Assembly (NCBI GenBank): GCA_018266735.1
Contig: JAFDZT010000010.1
Span: 1-56,114, forward strand
Source of the DNA: Bacteroidota bacterium
Lineage (GTDB): Bacteria > Bacteroidota > Ignavibacteria > Kapaibacteriales > Kapaibacteriaceae
DNA: 56,114 nucleotides
Reading direction: 5' to 3'
Below the pieces are notes generated by a model, which ran no database searches, had not been told where the DNA came from, and saw only the letters and a list, made by a program, of their open reading frames with translations. Of this stretch, positions 25,677 through 33,076 are shown piece by piece. Both the position numbers and the translations under genes were made by a program. Each line of letters begins with the position of its first letter. The stretch's first letter is position 1.

Positions 25677-26387
25677 ATGTCTGACCGTCGCAACTTCATC
25701 AAAGCAACTGCCGCAGGTGCCCTCGGCCTTGCCACCCTCCCATCCATCGAGTCCATCGCGGCCACCACGGCCCCTCCGGCTCCCACGAAGCACGAACTTC
25801 CGCCCCTGCCCTATGCCTACGATGCGCTTGAACCGCACATCGATGCACAGACCATGCAACTGCACCACGACAAGCACCATGCCGCCTATGTGGCAGGTCT
25901 GAACAAGGCCGAAGAGGAATTGGCCAAGGCGCGGGCCTCCGGCGACTATGCGCTGATCCAGCATTGGTCCAAGCAGGCGGCTTTCCATGGCGGCGGACAC
26001 TATCTGCACTCCATGTTCTGGACGGTGATGGCGCCGGCCGGGAAGGGTGGCGGGGGAGAGCCAACGGGTGCGCTCATGGACCTGATCGTGCAGAGCTTTG
26101 GCTCGTTCGATGCCTTCAAGAAACAGCTTAGCGCCGCCGCTGCTGCCGTCGAGGGTAGCGGGTGGGGGTTGGTCCACTACCGTCCGTCTAACCGGTCCTT
26201 CATCATCCTCCAGGCCGAGAACCAGCACAAGCTCACGTCGTGGGGTGGCACGCCCGTGCTCGGGATCGACGTGTGGGAGCATGCCTACTACCTCAAATAC
26301 CAGAACAAGCGGGCGGATTACATCGCTGCTTGGTGGAACGTGGTGAACTGGGCCGAGGTGGCACGGCGGGTGGAGAATGCCGGGTAG
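25677..26387 (+). CDS. Exported Fe/Mn superoxide dismutase
   Basis: Converts superoxide to O2 and H2O2. After an N-terminal signal with twin arginines (SDRRNFIKAT then a hydrophobic run to about residue 29), the SOD domain begins HELPPLPYAYDALEP. The four metal ligands are all present: His63, His111 (HYLHSMFW), Asp198 and His202 (DVWEHAYY). The RRNFIK sequence suits the Tat route, so the enzyme may be exported folded with its metal. The start has AAGGGAG 6 nt upstream. Iron versus manganese cannot be decided with confidence; the GGGHYLHS segment is closer to Mn-type. It follows fbp but a probable own promoter lies in the 64-bp gap. Confidence 0.92.
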   Translation: MSDRRNFIKATAAGALGLATLPSIESIAATTAPPAPTKHELPPLPYAYDALEPHIDAQTMQLHHDKHHAAYVAGLNKAEEELAKARASGDYALIQHWSKQAAFHGGGHYLHSMFWTVMAPAGKGGGGEPTGALMDLIVQSFGSFDAFKKQLSAAAAAVEGSGWGLVHYRPSNRSFIILQAENQHKLTSWGGTPVLGIDVWEHAYYLKYQNKRADYIAAWWNVVNWAEVARRVENAG

Positions 26388-26407
26388 GTCCGTCCAAGTC
26401 TGTGCAT

Positions 26408-26428
26408 AACTCAATAAGTCCTTGAGTT
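26408..26428. repeat. Short inverted repeat downstream of superoxide dismutase
   Basis: AACTCAA and TTGAGTT form a perfect 7-bp stem with a 7-nt loop, 20 nt after the superoxide dismutase stop. No T tract follows, so it is at best a weak terminator or mRNA 3'-end hairpin. Confidence 0.35.
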
Positions 26429-26457
26429 GCATGAATAAACCTTCACACAAATAAATG

Positions 26458-26487
26458 TTGCGTGGGTTGGAATTGCGCGTATATTTG
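26458..26487 (+). promoter_or_regulatory. Promoter of the RRM RNA-binding protein gene
   Basis: TTG (26458-26460), 19 nt, then TATATTTG (26480-26487), an exact TAnnTTTG -7 box at proper spacing. Transcription would begin near 26493, giving a leader of about 98 nt, much longer than at other promoters in this window. Confidence 0.65.
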
Positions 26488-26492
26488 TTTGT

Positions 26493-26590
26493 CCTACGGG
26501 GGCGGATCATCGTGGGAATCGTGCCGAGTCGAGATAAATTCACTGGTTCTTCATGGCACGGAACTGAATTTGGTCCGTATTGAGGTTTGT
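26493..26590 (+). promoter_or_regulatory. Long 5' leader of the RRM gene with possible hairpin
   Basis: Between the predicted start site and the ATG there are about 98 nt without coding signs. CGTGCC (26520-26525) can pair with GGCACG (26555-26560) around a 29-nt loop. Long structured leaders are known on cold-shock and small RRM genes, where they tune translation; that role here is inference. Confidence 0.35.
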
Positions 26591-26869
26591 ATGAATATCT
26601 ATGTTGGCAACCTTCCATATTCGATGGGCGACGCTGAATTGCGCCAAGCATTCGAAGAGTTTGGTTCAGTTTCGAACGCTTCGGTCGTGAAGGACAAGTT
26701 CACGGGCCGTAGCCGCGGTTTCGGCTTTGTTGAAATGCCCGATACCGACGCAGCGAATAACGCTATCGAGTCGATGAACGGTCGCAACCTGGGCGGTCGC
26801 CCATTGGTAGCGAACGAAGCACGTCCACGCGATGAGCGTCCGCGCTTCAACAATCGCGATCGCTATTGA
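26591..26869 (+). CDS. Single-RRM RNA-binding protein
   Basis: 92 residues: one RNA recognition motif with RNP-2 IYVGNL at the very start and RNP-1 RSRGFGFVEM in the middle, then a short basic, Arg-rich tail (EARPRDERPRFNNRDRY). This is the small bacterial Rbp type found in cyanobacteria and Bacteroidota, often cold-induced. The ATG at 26591 is fixed by the RRM. The gene is an isolated unit with a consensus promoter, a long leader and a strong terminator, as expected for an abundant mRNA. Confidence 0.95.
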   Translation: MNIYVGNLPYSMGDAELRQAFEEFGSVSNASVVKDKFTGRSRGFGFVEMPDTDAANNAIESMNGRNLGGRPLVANEARPRDERPRFNNRDRY

Positions 26870-26896
26870 TCAGGCAATAACCAAGATCAAATCTTC

Positions 26897-26927
26897 AAGG
26901 ACCGCCATTTGGCGGTCCTTTTTTTTT
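26897..26927 (+). terminator. Rho-independent terminator of the RRM gene
   Basis: A perfect 10-bp stem, AAGGACCGCC with GGCGGTCCTT, around an ATTT loop, followed by a run of nine T (26919-26927, partly shared with the stem). It lies 28 nt after the stop codon. Confidence 0.95.
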
Positions 26928-26952
26928 GCCCCTCCCCTTCTGTCCTTTCCCG

Positions 26953-26959
26953 TATTTTG
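26953..26959 (+). promoter_or_regulatory. Probable -7 box ahead of the leucine dehydrogenase unit
   Basis: TATTTTG, one T short of TAnnTTTG, lies 7 nt before the ATG of an 11-codon ORF and 43 nt before the dehydrogenase ATG. It follows the RRM terminator, so a new promoter is needed here. Confidence 0.4.
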
Positions 26960-26966
26960 CGCGTTC

Positions 26967-27002
26967 ATGAATCCCGCACGCCGTGCTTATCACGAGGAAT
27001 GA
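26967..27002 (+). CDS. 11-codon upstream ORF abutting leucine dehydrogenase
   Basis: ATG to TGA encoding MNPARRAYHEE. Its stop TGA is immediately followed by the dehydrogenase ATG, and GAGGA (26994-26998), inside its last codons, is placed as a ribosome binding site for that ATG. It could couple translation or be a chance ORF. It has no Leu, Ile or Val codons, so classical attenuation by branched-chain amino acids is not supported. Confidence 0.3.
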   Translation: MNPARRAYHEE

Positions 27003-28091
27003 ATGCAACTCTTTGACACACTTCAAGACCTTGGCCACGAACAAGTGGTTCTGTGTTCAGACAAGATCACCGGCCTCCGCGCCATCATCGCCATCCACGA
27101 CACCTCACTCGGACCTGCCCTTGGTGGCACACGATTCTGGAACTATGCCAGTGACGAAGAGGCGCTCACCGATGCGCTGCGACTTTCGCGCGGCATGACG
27201 TATAAGGCTGCTGTTAGCGGCGTGAACCTGGGAGGCGGCAAGGCTGTCATCATCGGCGATGCACGAACGATGAAATCGGAGGCGCTCTTCCGTGCCTACG
27301 GTCGCATGGTCGACTCGCTGCGCGGACGGTACATCACGGCCGAGGACGTGAACACCAGTGTTCGCGACATGGAGTGGATCCGCATGGAGACCAAGTACGT
27401 CACGGGTGTCGGTGGTCAAGGTGGCTCCGGTGATCCAAGTCCGGTCACGGCCCTTGGCGTGTATTCAGGCATGAAGGCCTGTGCTCGCTTTGCATGGGGA
27501 ACCGATTCACTGAATGGCAAGCGCATCGTGGTTCAAGGCGCAGGAAACGTGGCCTCGCACCTCGTGCACTCGCTCACCAAGGAAGGTGCCAAGGTCTTCG
27601 TCACCGATATCTTCAACGAGAAGGCACAAGAACTTGCTGCCCAGACCGGCGCCACGGTGATCAAGCCCGAAGAAGTGTTCACCACTGAGTGCGACATCTT
27701 CTCTCCCAACGCTCTTGGCGCTATCCTGAACGATGAAACGATCCCGAACCTCTCCTGCTCCATCGTCTGCGGTGGCGCCAACAATCAATTGAAGGAAGAA
27801 CGGAAGCACGGTACCATGCTCAAGGAGCGCGGCATCGTCTACGGTCCGGACTACGTGGTGAACTCCGGTGGTCTGATGAACGTGGCCTCCGAGGTCGAAG
27901 GATACGACCGCGACAAGGTGATGCGTCAGGCACAGGGTGTGTTCGATATCACGATGAACATCCTGGTCACAGCCAGAGATCGTAACATTCTTCCTGTTGA
28001 AGCATCGAATGCAATAGCGGAAGAGCGCATTCACAAGGTGCGTCACGTTCACGGCGGCTACAACGGATCGCCAACGATCCGTGGTGTGTAA
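27003..28091 (+). CDS. Leucine (Glu/Leu/Phe/Val family) dehydrogenase
   Basis: NAD-dependent oxidative deamination of branched-chain amino acids, or the reverse. The catalytic pair Lys68 (GMTYKAAVSG) and Lys80 (NLGGGKAVI) falls at exactly the numbers known for Bacillus leucine dehydrogenase. YITAEDVNTSVRDM and TGVGGQGGSGDPSPVTALGV follow, then the Rossmann motif VVQGAGNVASHLV and the dinucleotide end DIFNEKAQEL. 362 residues fits. The ATG is chosen for its GAGGA site and the conserved start. nusB follows 4 nt after the stop. In other organisms the enzyme feeds branched-chain fatty acid synthesis. Confidence 0.93.
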   Translation: MQLFDTLQDLGHEQVVLCSDKITGLRAIIAIHDTSLGPALGGTRFWNYASDEEALTDALRLSRGMTYKAAVSGVNLGGGKAVIIGDARTMKSEALFRAYGRMVDSLRGRYITAEDVNTSVRDMEWIRMETKYVTGVGGQGGSGDPSPVTALGVYSGMKACARFAWGTDSLNGKRIVVQGAGNVASHLVHSLTKEGAKVFVTDIFNEKAQELAAQTGATVIKPEEVFTTECDIFSPNALGAILNDETIPNLSCSIVCGGANNQLKEERKHGTMLKERGIVYGPDYVVNSGGLMNVASEVEGYDRDKVMRQAQGVFDITMNILVTARDRNILPVEASNAIAEERIHKVRHVHGGYNGSPTIRGV

Positions 28092-28095
28092 CAGC

Positions 28096-28686
28096 ATGGC
28101 ACTCGAACGACCAGACGACAAGTTCCCCACGAGCAAGACACGTTCCGTACGTGGTACTCGACACATGGCGCGCGAAAAAGTGCTGCAGATCCTTGCGGCA
28201 TGTTTCGAAACGCCGGAAGAATGGGGGATCATCTTCCCGCATATCTTCTTCCGACAGTTCACGTTCGAAGCCCTTGATACGGCGGGAGAAGGAACGCGCA
28301 TCCTCCGTCCTGAAGAAGTGATGGAACTCGATGCCGACATTCCCATCCAGTGGTCCAAAGAAGACGAAGACTATGCCGTGCACCTGCTACAGGCCGTGCG
28401 GTCCATGCTCGATAAAAGTCAGGCACTCATCGACAAACACGCCGTCAACTGGGACCTCGAGCGCATTGCATTGCTCGATCGGATCCTCATGCACATGGCC
28501 ATTGCCGAGTTGATCACCTGTCACGACATTCCCGTCAAGGTCACGATCAATGAAGTGATCGAATTGGCCAAGCGTTATTCAACCGACAAGAGCGGAACCT
28601 TCATCAACGGAATTCTCGATGCTGCGGTCGCCGACCTGCGCTCGGATGGACGTATCGTGAAGGAAGGCCGCGGTTTGCAAGAGTGA
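28096..28686 (+). CDS. nusB: Transcription antitermination factor NusB
   Basis: 196 residues from the ATG at 28096. The C-terminal all-alpha domain is typical of NusB: SMLDKSQALIDKHAVNWDLERIALLDRILMHMAIAELI, then VKVTINEVIELAKRYSTDKSGTFINGILDAA. The N-terminal MAREKVLQILAACF also fits; about 60 extra residues lie between the two parts, as in many Bacteroidota NusB proteins. Binds BoxA RNA with NusE for rRNA antitermination. Starts 4 nt after the dehydrogenase. Confidence 0.92.
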   Translation: MALERPDDKFPTSKTRSVRGTRHMAREKVLQILAACFETPEEWGIIFPHIFFRQFTFEALDTAGEGTRILRPEEVMELDADIPIQWSKEDEDYAVHLLQAVRSMLDKSQALIDKHAVNWDLERIALLDRILMHMAIAELITCHDIPVKVTINEVIELAKRYSTDKSGTFINGILDAAVADLRSDGRIVKEGRGLQE

Positions 28687-28711
28687 CATTTCCTTTTTCT
28701 TCGGAGTTGTG

Positions 28712-30787
28712 ATGAGACGTCTCTTCCTTGTATTGCTCGTTGGCCTTGCCGCCTTGCCCATGATGGCACAACCGGCAGTGGACTGGGTTCGATTGGGTTT
28801 GGGTCCGAATCCGGACGATGCCACGTCGATCGCCGTTGCACCGAATGGTGAAGTGCGTGTAGCGGGTACGTTCTCGGATTCCATCACGTTCGACAAAGAG
28901 AAGATCCAAGCGTACGGCAACTACGATGTGTACATGACGCGCTTTGCCGCCAACGGCAACGTGATGATCGCGAACACCTATGGTGGTCTCGATGTTGACG
29001 AATGCAACAGCATTGCCGTCGACAACAAAGGCAACGTCTACGTCTGCGGCGCATTCTCCGATCAAATGCTGATCGGTGACACCACGCTTGAGACGATCGA
29101 CCTTGCAAGCGTCGACATCTTCGTGGCGAAGTTCGATCGAATGGGTGCCTTCCTCTGGGCCAAGGTCTTTGGCTCCACGAACTTCGATGAGTCCGGTCCG
29201 TACGTGGCTGCCGACTCCACCGGCAACGTCTATCTGGCCGGCATGTTCGGTCGTACCGCGCAGTTCGATACCAAGCGGATCACGGCCGACGGAAAGGCCG
29301 ACATGTTCTTGTGCAAACTGAACTCATCCGGTGCTGTGCAATGGGTGAAGAAGATCGGCGGTATCGAAAACGATCGCGCCGCCGGTCTGTGCATCAACAA
29401 GGACGGCTCGCGCATCAACGTGGTGGGTACGTTCGAAGGTGTTGTGCGCTTTGATGCGACCGAGGTGACGAGCTTCAACGACAAGGCGGACTTCTTCGTG
29501 GTGTCGTACGACAACACGGGTGTGATCAAGTGGTGGCACCGCATGGGAACGCCCGGCATCGATCGTGGCATTGCCTGCACGATGGATCGTAAGGGCAACC
29601 TCGTGATCACGGGCGCGTTCGCCGGTGCAATGTCGTTCCTCGATGATGCACCGCCAACCAATTCGAACGGCGAGCTCTACACAGACGTTTTCCTTGCGAA
29701 ACTCGATGGCGTTGGTGGATTCGCATGGACGAAGAAGTTCGGTGGCATCAACGAAGACTATGCATCGTGTGTAGCCACCGATAAGAACAACAACATCTAT
29801 GTTGGCGGATACTACGACAGCTCCACCGTCTTCGGCGAGAATGTGATCGAGGGCGATGGAGGTCGCGAAGCTATGCTCTTCAAGGTGAACGAGGCTGGCG
29901 AATACGACTGGGTCGTTCAGGCAACCGGTCCGTACGACGACGAGATCCACGGCGTGGTTGTCGACGAGAACAACAATCCCATCGTCTGCGGCGTGTTCGA
30001 TTCGAAAGTGAAGATCGGTTCGACCGTATACGACGGTCAACGATTCTCTGATGTGTTCGTCACGCGGTACAAGTGCGGACCGAACACGCTCTTCATTCCG
30101 GCCGTCACGAAGGTGGACATGTGCCAAGGCGCCGATACGCTCTTGCGTGTGCGCGATGGGTATCCCGGCTATCAGTGGTACGACAACAACAATGCGATCG
30201 CAGGCGCCACACGCAGTCGATTCTCACTCGAGAATCTCACCACGGGCGTACATAAGATCAAGGTACAGGTAACAGGCTATGATCTCTGCGTCGGATTCAG
30301 CGTCGAGGTCACGGTCACCGTCGCCGACGGCATGGCAAAGCCCACCATCGCTACCATGGGCACAGACCTGAAGGCAAGCATCGACAATGCTGCGAAGTAT
30401 GAGTGGACGCGTGAAGGAAAGCCAACGACGAAGAATGGAACACAGACCATTGCTTCGGAAGGTCCGGGACTGTATCGTGTGCGCGTGACCGATTCCACAG
30501 GCTGTACGCGATGGAGCGATGGCGTGGTGATCGGTACCACCGACGTGGCCACGGAATTCTCCACGTCGACCGTCACCCTTCGACCGAATCCTGCGTTCGA
30601 ATCGCTGACCGTGAACACGGGCGGCGATGCCATGGTGTGGATCGTCGACATGGTAGGGAACACGGTGCATGTTGAGCAAGCATCCGGTTCGGCAACTGTT
30701 GCACTGCAGAACTTTGCTCCCGGCGCCTACATGGTCGTCGTCCTACGCGGTTCGGAAATGATCCGTCTGCCCTTCATCAAGCAGTAA
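28712..30787 (+). CDS. Secreted SBBP beta-propeller protein with T9SS sorting domain
   Basis: 691 residues. Signal peptide MRRLFLVLLVGLAALPMMAQ. Residues 25-440 hold about eight propeller blades with repeating GNVYVCGAF / GNVYLAGMF / NNIYVGGYY strands and FLWAKVFGS / AVQWVKKIGG segments (SBBP repeats). An Ig-like region with YPGYQWYDNNNAI follows. The end (TLRPNPAFESLTVNT, IVDMVGNTV, FAPGAYMVVV) is a T9SS type A domain. The ATG at 28712 is preferred over the GTG before it because CGGAG lies 5 nt upstream. Architecture resembles the cargo gene at 5112-6752. Its 3' end overlaps the convergent glycosyltransferase by 45 bp and its terminator lies inside that gene. Confidence 0.85.
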   Translation: MRRLFLVLLVGLAALPMMAQPAVDWVRLGLGPNPDDATSIAVAPNGEVRVAGTFSDSITFDKEKIQAYGNYDVYMTRFAANGNVMIANTYGGLDVDECNSIAVDNKGNVYVCGAFSDQMLIGDTTLETIDLASVDIFVAKFDRMGAFLWAKVFGSTNFDESGPYVAADSTGNVYLAGMFGRTAQFDTKRITADGKADMFLCKLNSSGAVQWVKKIGGIENDRAAGLCINKDGSRINVVGTFEGVVRFDATEVTSFNDKADFFVVSYDNTGVIKWWHRMGTPGIDRGIACTMDRKGNLVITGAFAGAMSFLDDAPPTNSNGELYTDVFLAKLDGVGGFAWTKKFGGINEDYASCVATDKNNNIYVGGYYDSSTVFGENVIEGDGGREAMLFKVNEAGEYDWVVQATGPYDDEIHGVVVDENNNPIVCGVFDSKVKIGSTVYDGQRFSDVFVTRYKCGPNTLFIPAVTKVDMCQGADTLLRVRDGYPGYQWYDNNNAIAGATRSRFSLENLTTGVHKIKVQVTGYDLCVGFSVEVTVTVADGMAKPTIATMGTDLKASIDNAAKYEWTREGKPTTKNGTQTIASEGPGLYRVRVTDSTGCTRWSDGVVIGTTDVATEFSTSTVTLRPNPAFESLTVNTGGDAMVWIVDMVGNTVHVEQASGSATVALQNFAPGAYMVVVLRGSEMIRLPFIKQ

Positions 30788-31954
30788 GGGCGGTCGGCGC
30801 AGATCGAGCGCCAACGCCACGTAGACCGGCACAAATTCAAGCAATAACCAAGCGGGGTGTTCCAACCACACCCCGCTTTCTTTTTGTGTGAGCACGAACA
30901 GACCGTAGATGCTCACCAGTGCGGCGAATACGATCGAGCTGCGCATCGGACGCAGAACGGCAAACGTAATGGCCGGCACTGCATACCACGGATGCACAAC
31001 TGGTGAGAAGGCGAGCACGGCCATCATCGACAACTGCATGCCGATCTCCGGTCGTTGTCGATACCGCATCCATGCGGCGATCATCACCACACCGGCCACG
31101 CCGGCCGATACATACCGCACCAAGCGCGGATCGTCCGTCATGCGATGCAGGATCCAGTGCCACGCACTATTCGCACTCCACACCGATGCATACTTCTGCA
31201 AGGCCACGAACATCCATGGATCGTACGAAAGCAGGAAGATCGCTGCACATGCGCCTGCAGTGGTGATGGCGAACACGGCGGCCTTCCGTCGTGGCAGAGC
31301 ATACAACATCCACGGTAGGAACAATACCGGTAGGAACTTCACGCCGATCCCCAGTGCCAACAACACACCGCCAATAGCAGGTCGCTCCTGATACACATAC
31401 AGCGAGGCCAACACAAAGAACATCATCACGATGTCGATGTGGGCATCCATACTGAACTGTGTGATCATGCATGGCGAGAGGGCTGCGATCAGCACGTATT
31501 CGGGAGGACGTTGCCAACGACGCAGGAACAGCATCAGCAAGACAACGACACCAAGCTCGGCAAGGAGCGTTGGGAGCTTCCACCAGATGGACTCACCGAA
31601 TGCCCACGTGGACGCAGCGAACCACCACTCTGCAACGGGTGGGTAGATCGTGTGGATGTGCGGATACGTCACGCGTGCCGGAAGATCATGCGTATGCAGC
31701 CAGCGAAGTGTTGTGTCATTCGGAGCATATCGATACGGCGAGATCCCATGCGTCGCCACGATCCCGTCCCATTGATAGCGCGAGATGTCGTCACTGAAAG
31801 TGGGAGGGACGGTGAAGGCGGCAAGGTGCAGAGCGCCGGCCGCGAGCAAGAGTGCACGTCGCACTTTCGGTGCAACATGCGAGCGCATGAGCCACACACA
31901 GAGTGCAAGCCAACACACCGATGCGGCGATCCAGGCCCACGTCATCGTTGCCAT
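30743..31954 (-). CDS. GT-C type membrane glycosyltransferase (GT87/mannosyltransferase-like)
   Basis: 403 residues with about ten membrane helices. The first extracytoplasmic loop has FSDDISRYQWDGIVATHGISPYRY, the acidic D-x-x-R-Y-x-W-D-G motif of GT-C polyprenol-dependent mannosyl/arabinosyl-transferases. TIYPPVAEWWFAAS, GIGVKFLPVLFLPW and FSPVVHPWYAVPAI are also usual in this group. It starts inside the end of the upstream GT2 gene (13-bp overlap), so the two are likely co-translated, the GT2 making a polyprenyl-phosphate sugar that this enzyme uses. Product not deducible. An intrinsic terminator for the opposing gene is embedded in its coding sequence. Confidence 0.82.
   Translation of the reverse strand: MATMTWAWIAASVCWLALCVWLMRSHVAPKVRRALLLAAGALHLAAFTVPPTFSDDISRYQWDGIVATHGISPYRYAPNDTTLRWLHTHDLPARVTYPHIHTIYPPVAEWWFAASTWAFGESIWWKLPTLLAELGVVVLLMLFLRRWQRPPEYVLIAALSPCMITQFSMDAHIDIVMMFFVLASLYVYQERPAIGGVLLALGIGVKFLPVLFLPWMLYALPRRKAAVFAITTAGACAAIFLLSYDPWMFVALQKYASVWSANSAWHWILHRMTDDPRLVRYVSAGVAGVVMIAAWMRYRQRPEIGMQLSMMAVLAFSPVVHPWYAVPAITFAVLRPMRSSIVFAALVSIYGLFVLTQKESGVWLEHPAWLLLEFVPVYVALALDLRRPPLLLDEGQTDHFRTA
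30851..30886 (+). terminator. Intrinsic terminator embedded in the opposing coding sequence
   Basis: A perfect 10-bp stem, AGCGGGGTGT with ACACCCCGCT, around a 7-nt loop, then TTCTTTTTG. It lies 63 nt after the stop of the T9SS cargo gene, reads as a terminator only on the plus strand, and at the same time encodes residues of the C-terminal region of the minus-strand glycosyltransferase. Confidence 0.85.
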
Positions 31955-32643
31955 CGCAGGAAGCGATACCGTGCAATGGTCGACAAGATCTTCACGCCAG
32001 CACGCACGGAACCACGGATGGTACCGGAGATCTTCGATGTGCCGATGCGTTTTCGATATCGAACAGGAACTTCAACACAGCGCATGTGCAATGCCGCCGC
32101 CTTGATCTGCATCTCCACCGTCCACCCGAAGTTCCGATCCTGCATGTGCAATGCATCGAGCGCCGAACGCGAGATGGAACGCATGGGACCGAGGTCCGTG
32201 AAGCGAACGCCCCAGAACAAACGGATGAGCCGCGTTGAGAGCCAGTTCCCGAACACCGCTTGCGGAAGCAACGCTCCCTTCTCACGTTCACCGGTCACGC
32301 GAGAGCCGATACAGATGTCTGCCGCACCATCGCACACGGGCGCGAGCACCAGGCGAAGATCGTCGGCATGGTCTGAACGATCACCGTCGACAAAGCAGAC
32401 CACATCATGGTCGGTGCATTCGCGCAGGCCGCGTAAACAGGCAGCACCATAGCCACGCTCAGGCTCGGTGACGACCATGGCGCCATGTGCACGTGCAACA
32501 GAGGCACTTGCATCCGTGCAACCATTGTCGACGCAGATGATCGTGTCCACGATCTCCGGGATCTCATCGATCACGAGGCCGATGCTCTTCTCTTCGTTGA
32601 GCATGGGGATCACACAGGCGATGCGCTTCCCGTTCAGTGCCAT
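31942..32643 (-). CDS. Family 2 glycosyltransferase (dolichyl/polyprenyl-phosphate mannosyltransferase-like)
   Basis: 233 residues, soluble GT-A fold: IACVIPMLNEEKSIGLVIDEI, ICVDNGCTDASASVA, GYGAACLRGL, and the metal-binding FVDGDRSDHADDL. GSRVTGEREKGALLPQAVFGNW and FTDLGPMRSISRSAL continue the DPM1-like pattern, and there is no C-terminal membrane anchor. Likely transfers a sugar from a nucleotide donor to polyprenyl phosphate. The ATG at 32643 is 2 nt past the end of the small membrane protein gene; the far upstream in-frame extension is non-coding. Operon with the GT-C enzyme. Confidence 0.88.
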   Translation of the reverse strand: MALNGKRIACVIPMLNEEKSIGLVIDEIPEIVDTIICVDNGCTDASASVARAHGAMVVTEPERGYGAACLRGLRECTDHDVVCFVDGDRSDHADDLRLVLAPVCDGAADICIGSRVTGEREKGALLPQAVFGNWLSTRLIRLFWGVRFTDLGPMRSISRSALDALHMQDRNFGWTVEMQIKAAALHMRCVEVPVRYRKRIGTSKISGTIRGSVRAGVKILSTIARYRFLRWQR

Positions 32644-32645
32644 GG

Positions 32646-33023
32646 TCAGCGTGTGTAGCGAGCGTTGTAGCCGGCGGACTCCACGCGGTCCCATCCGTGC
32701 AATGCCGCTTGTTTGTCGAGGAACTCTCGAGCACTGTCCAGCGAGATGTGCGTGCGCGTTGCGAAGTCCGATGCTTCGATGGCCGAACCTGTGGCGAACA
32801 TCTCTTGCAGTGTGGTGTGCAGACGGGTGTTGAAGGCGGAGCGCATGCGCATGCCCACGATCAACATCGTCACGGTCACCACCAACAGGATCACGGTAAG
32901 GATACCGTTGCCGATGGCCGTCTCGGCATGGATCTCGCCGAACGACCCAATGAACATGATCCCACCGAAAATGGTGAACATCATCATAAGGCCTGTGGCG
33001 GCCAGTACAAGTCTGTGAAGCAT
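32646..33023 (-). CDS. Small two-helix membrane protein, unknown
   Basis: 125 residues. Two membrane helices (about residues 5-27 and 38-62) separated by a short loop, then a cytosolic helical domain (SAFNTRLHTTLQEMFATG, ISLDSAREFLDKQAALHGW). No family recognised. An exact TAAGTTTG promoter box lies 6 nt before the ATG; a TTG nine nt earlier is less likely as a start. First gene of a three-gene unit with the two glycosyltransferases; it may serve them, but that is inference from position only. Confidence 0.7.
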   Translation of the reverse strand: MLHRLVLAATGLMMMFTIFGGIMFIGSFGEIHAETAIGNGILTVILLVVTVTMLIVGMRMRSAFNTRLHTTLQEMFATGSAIEASDFATRTHISLDSAREFLDKQAALHGWDRVESAGYNARYTR

Positions 33024-33029
33024 AGAGTG

Positions 33030-33037
33030 CAAACTTA
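33030..33037 (-). promoter_or_regulatory. -7 promoter element of the glycosyltransferase unit
   Basis: The minus strand reads TAAGTTTG, an exact TAnnTTTG match, 6 nt before the ATG at 33023. Predicted transcripts begin at or near the start codon. The opposing pccB-like gene starts only 54 bp away, so the two promoters face apart within about 50 bp. Confidence 0.6.
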
Positions 33038-33076
33038 CGTGCTATTTTCGCTGTAATACCAGCACAGGAGAGATCA

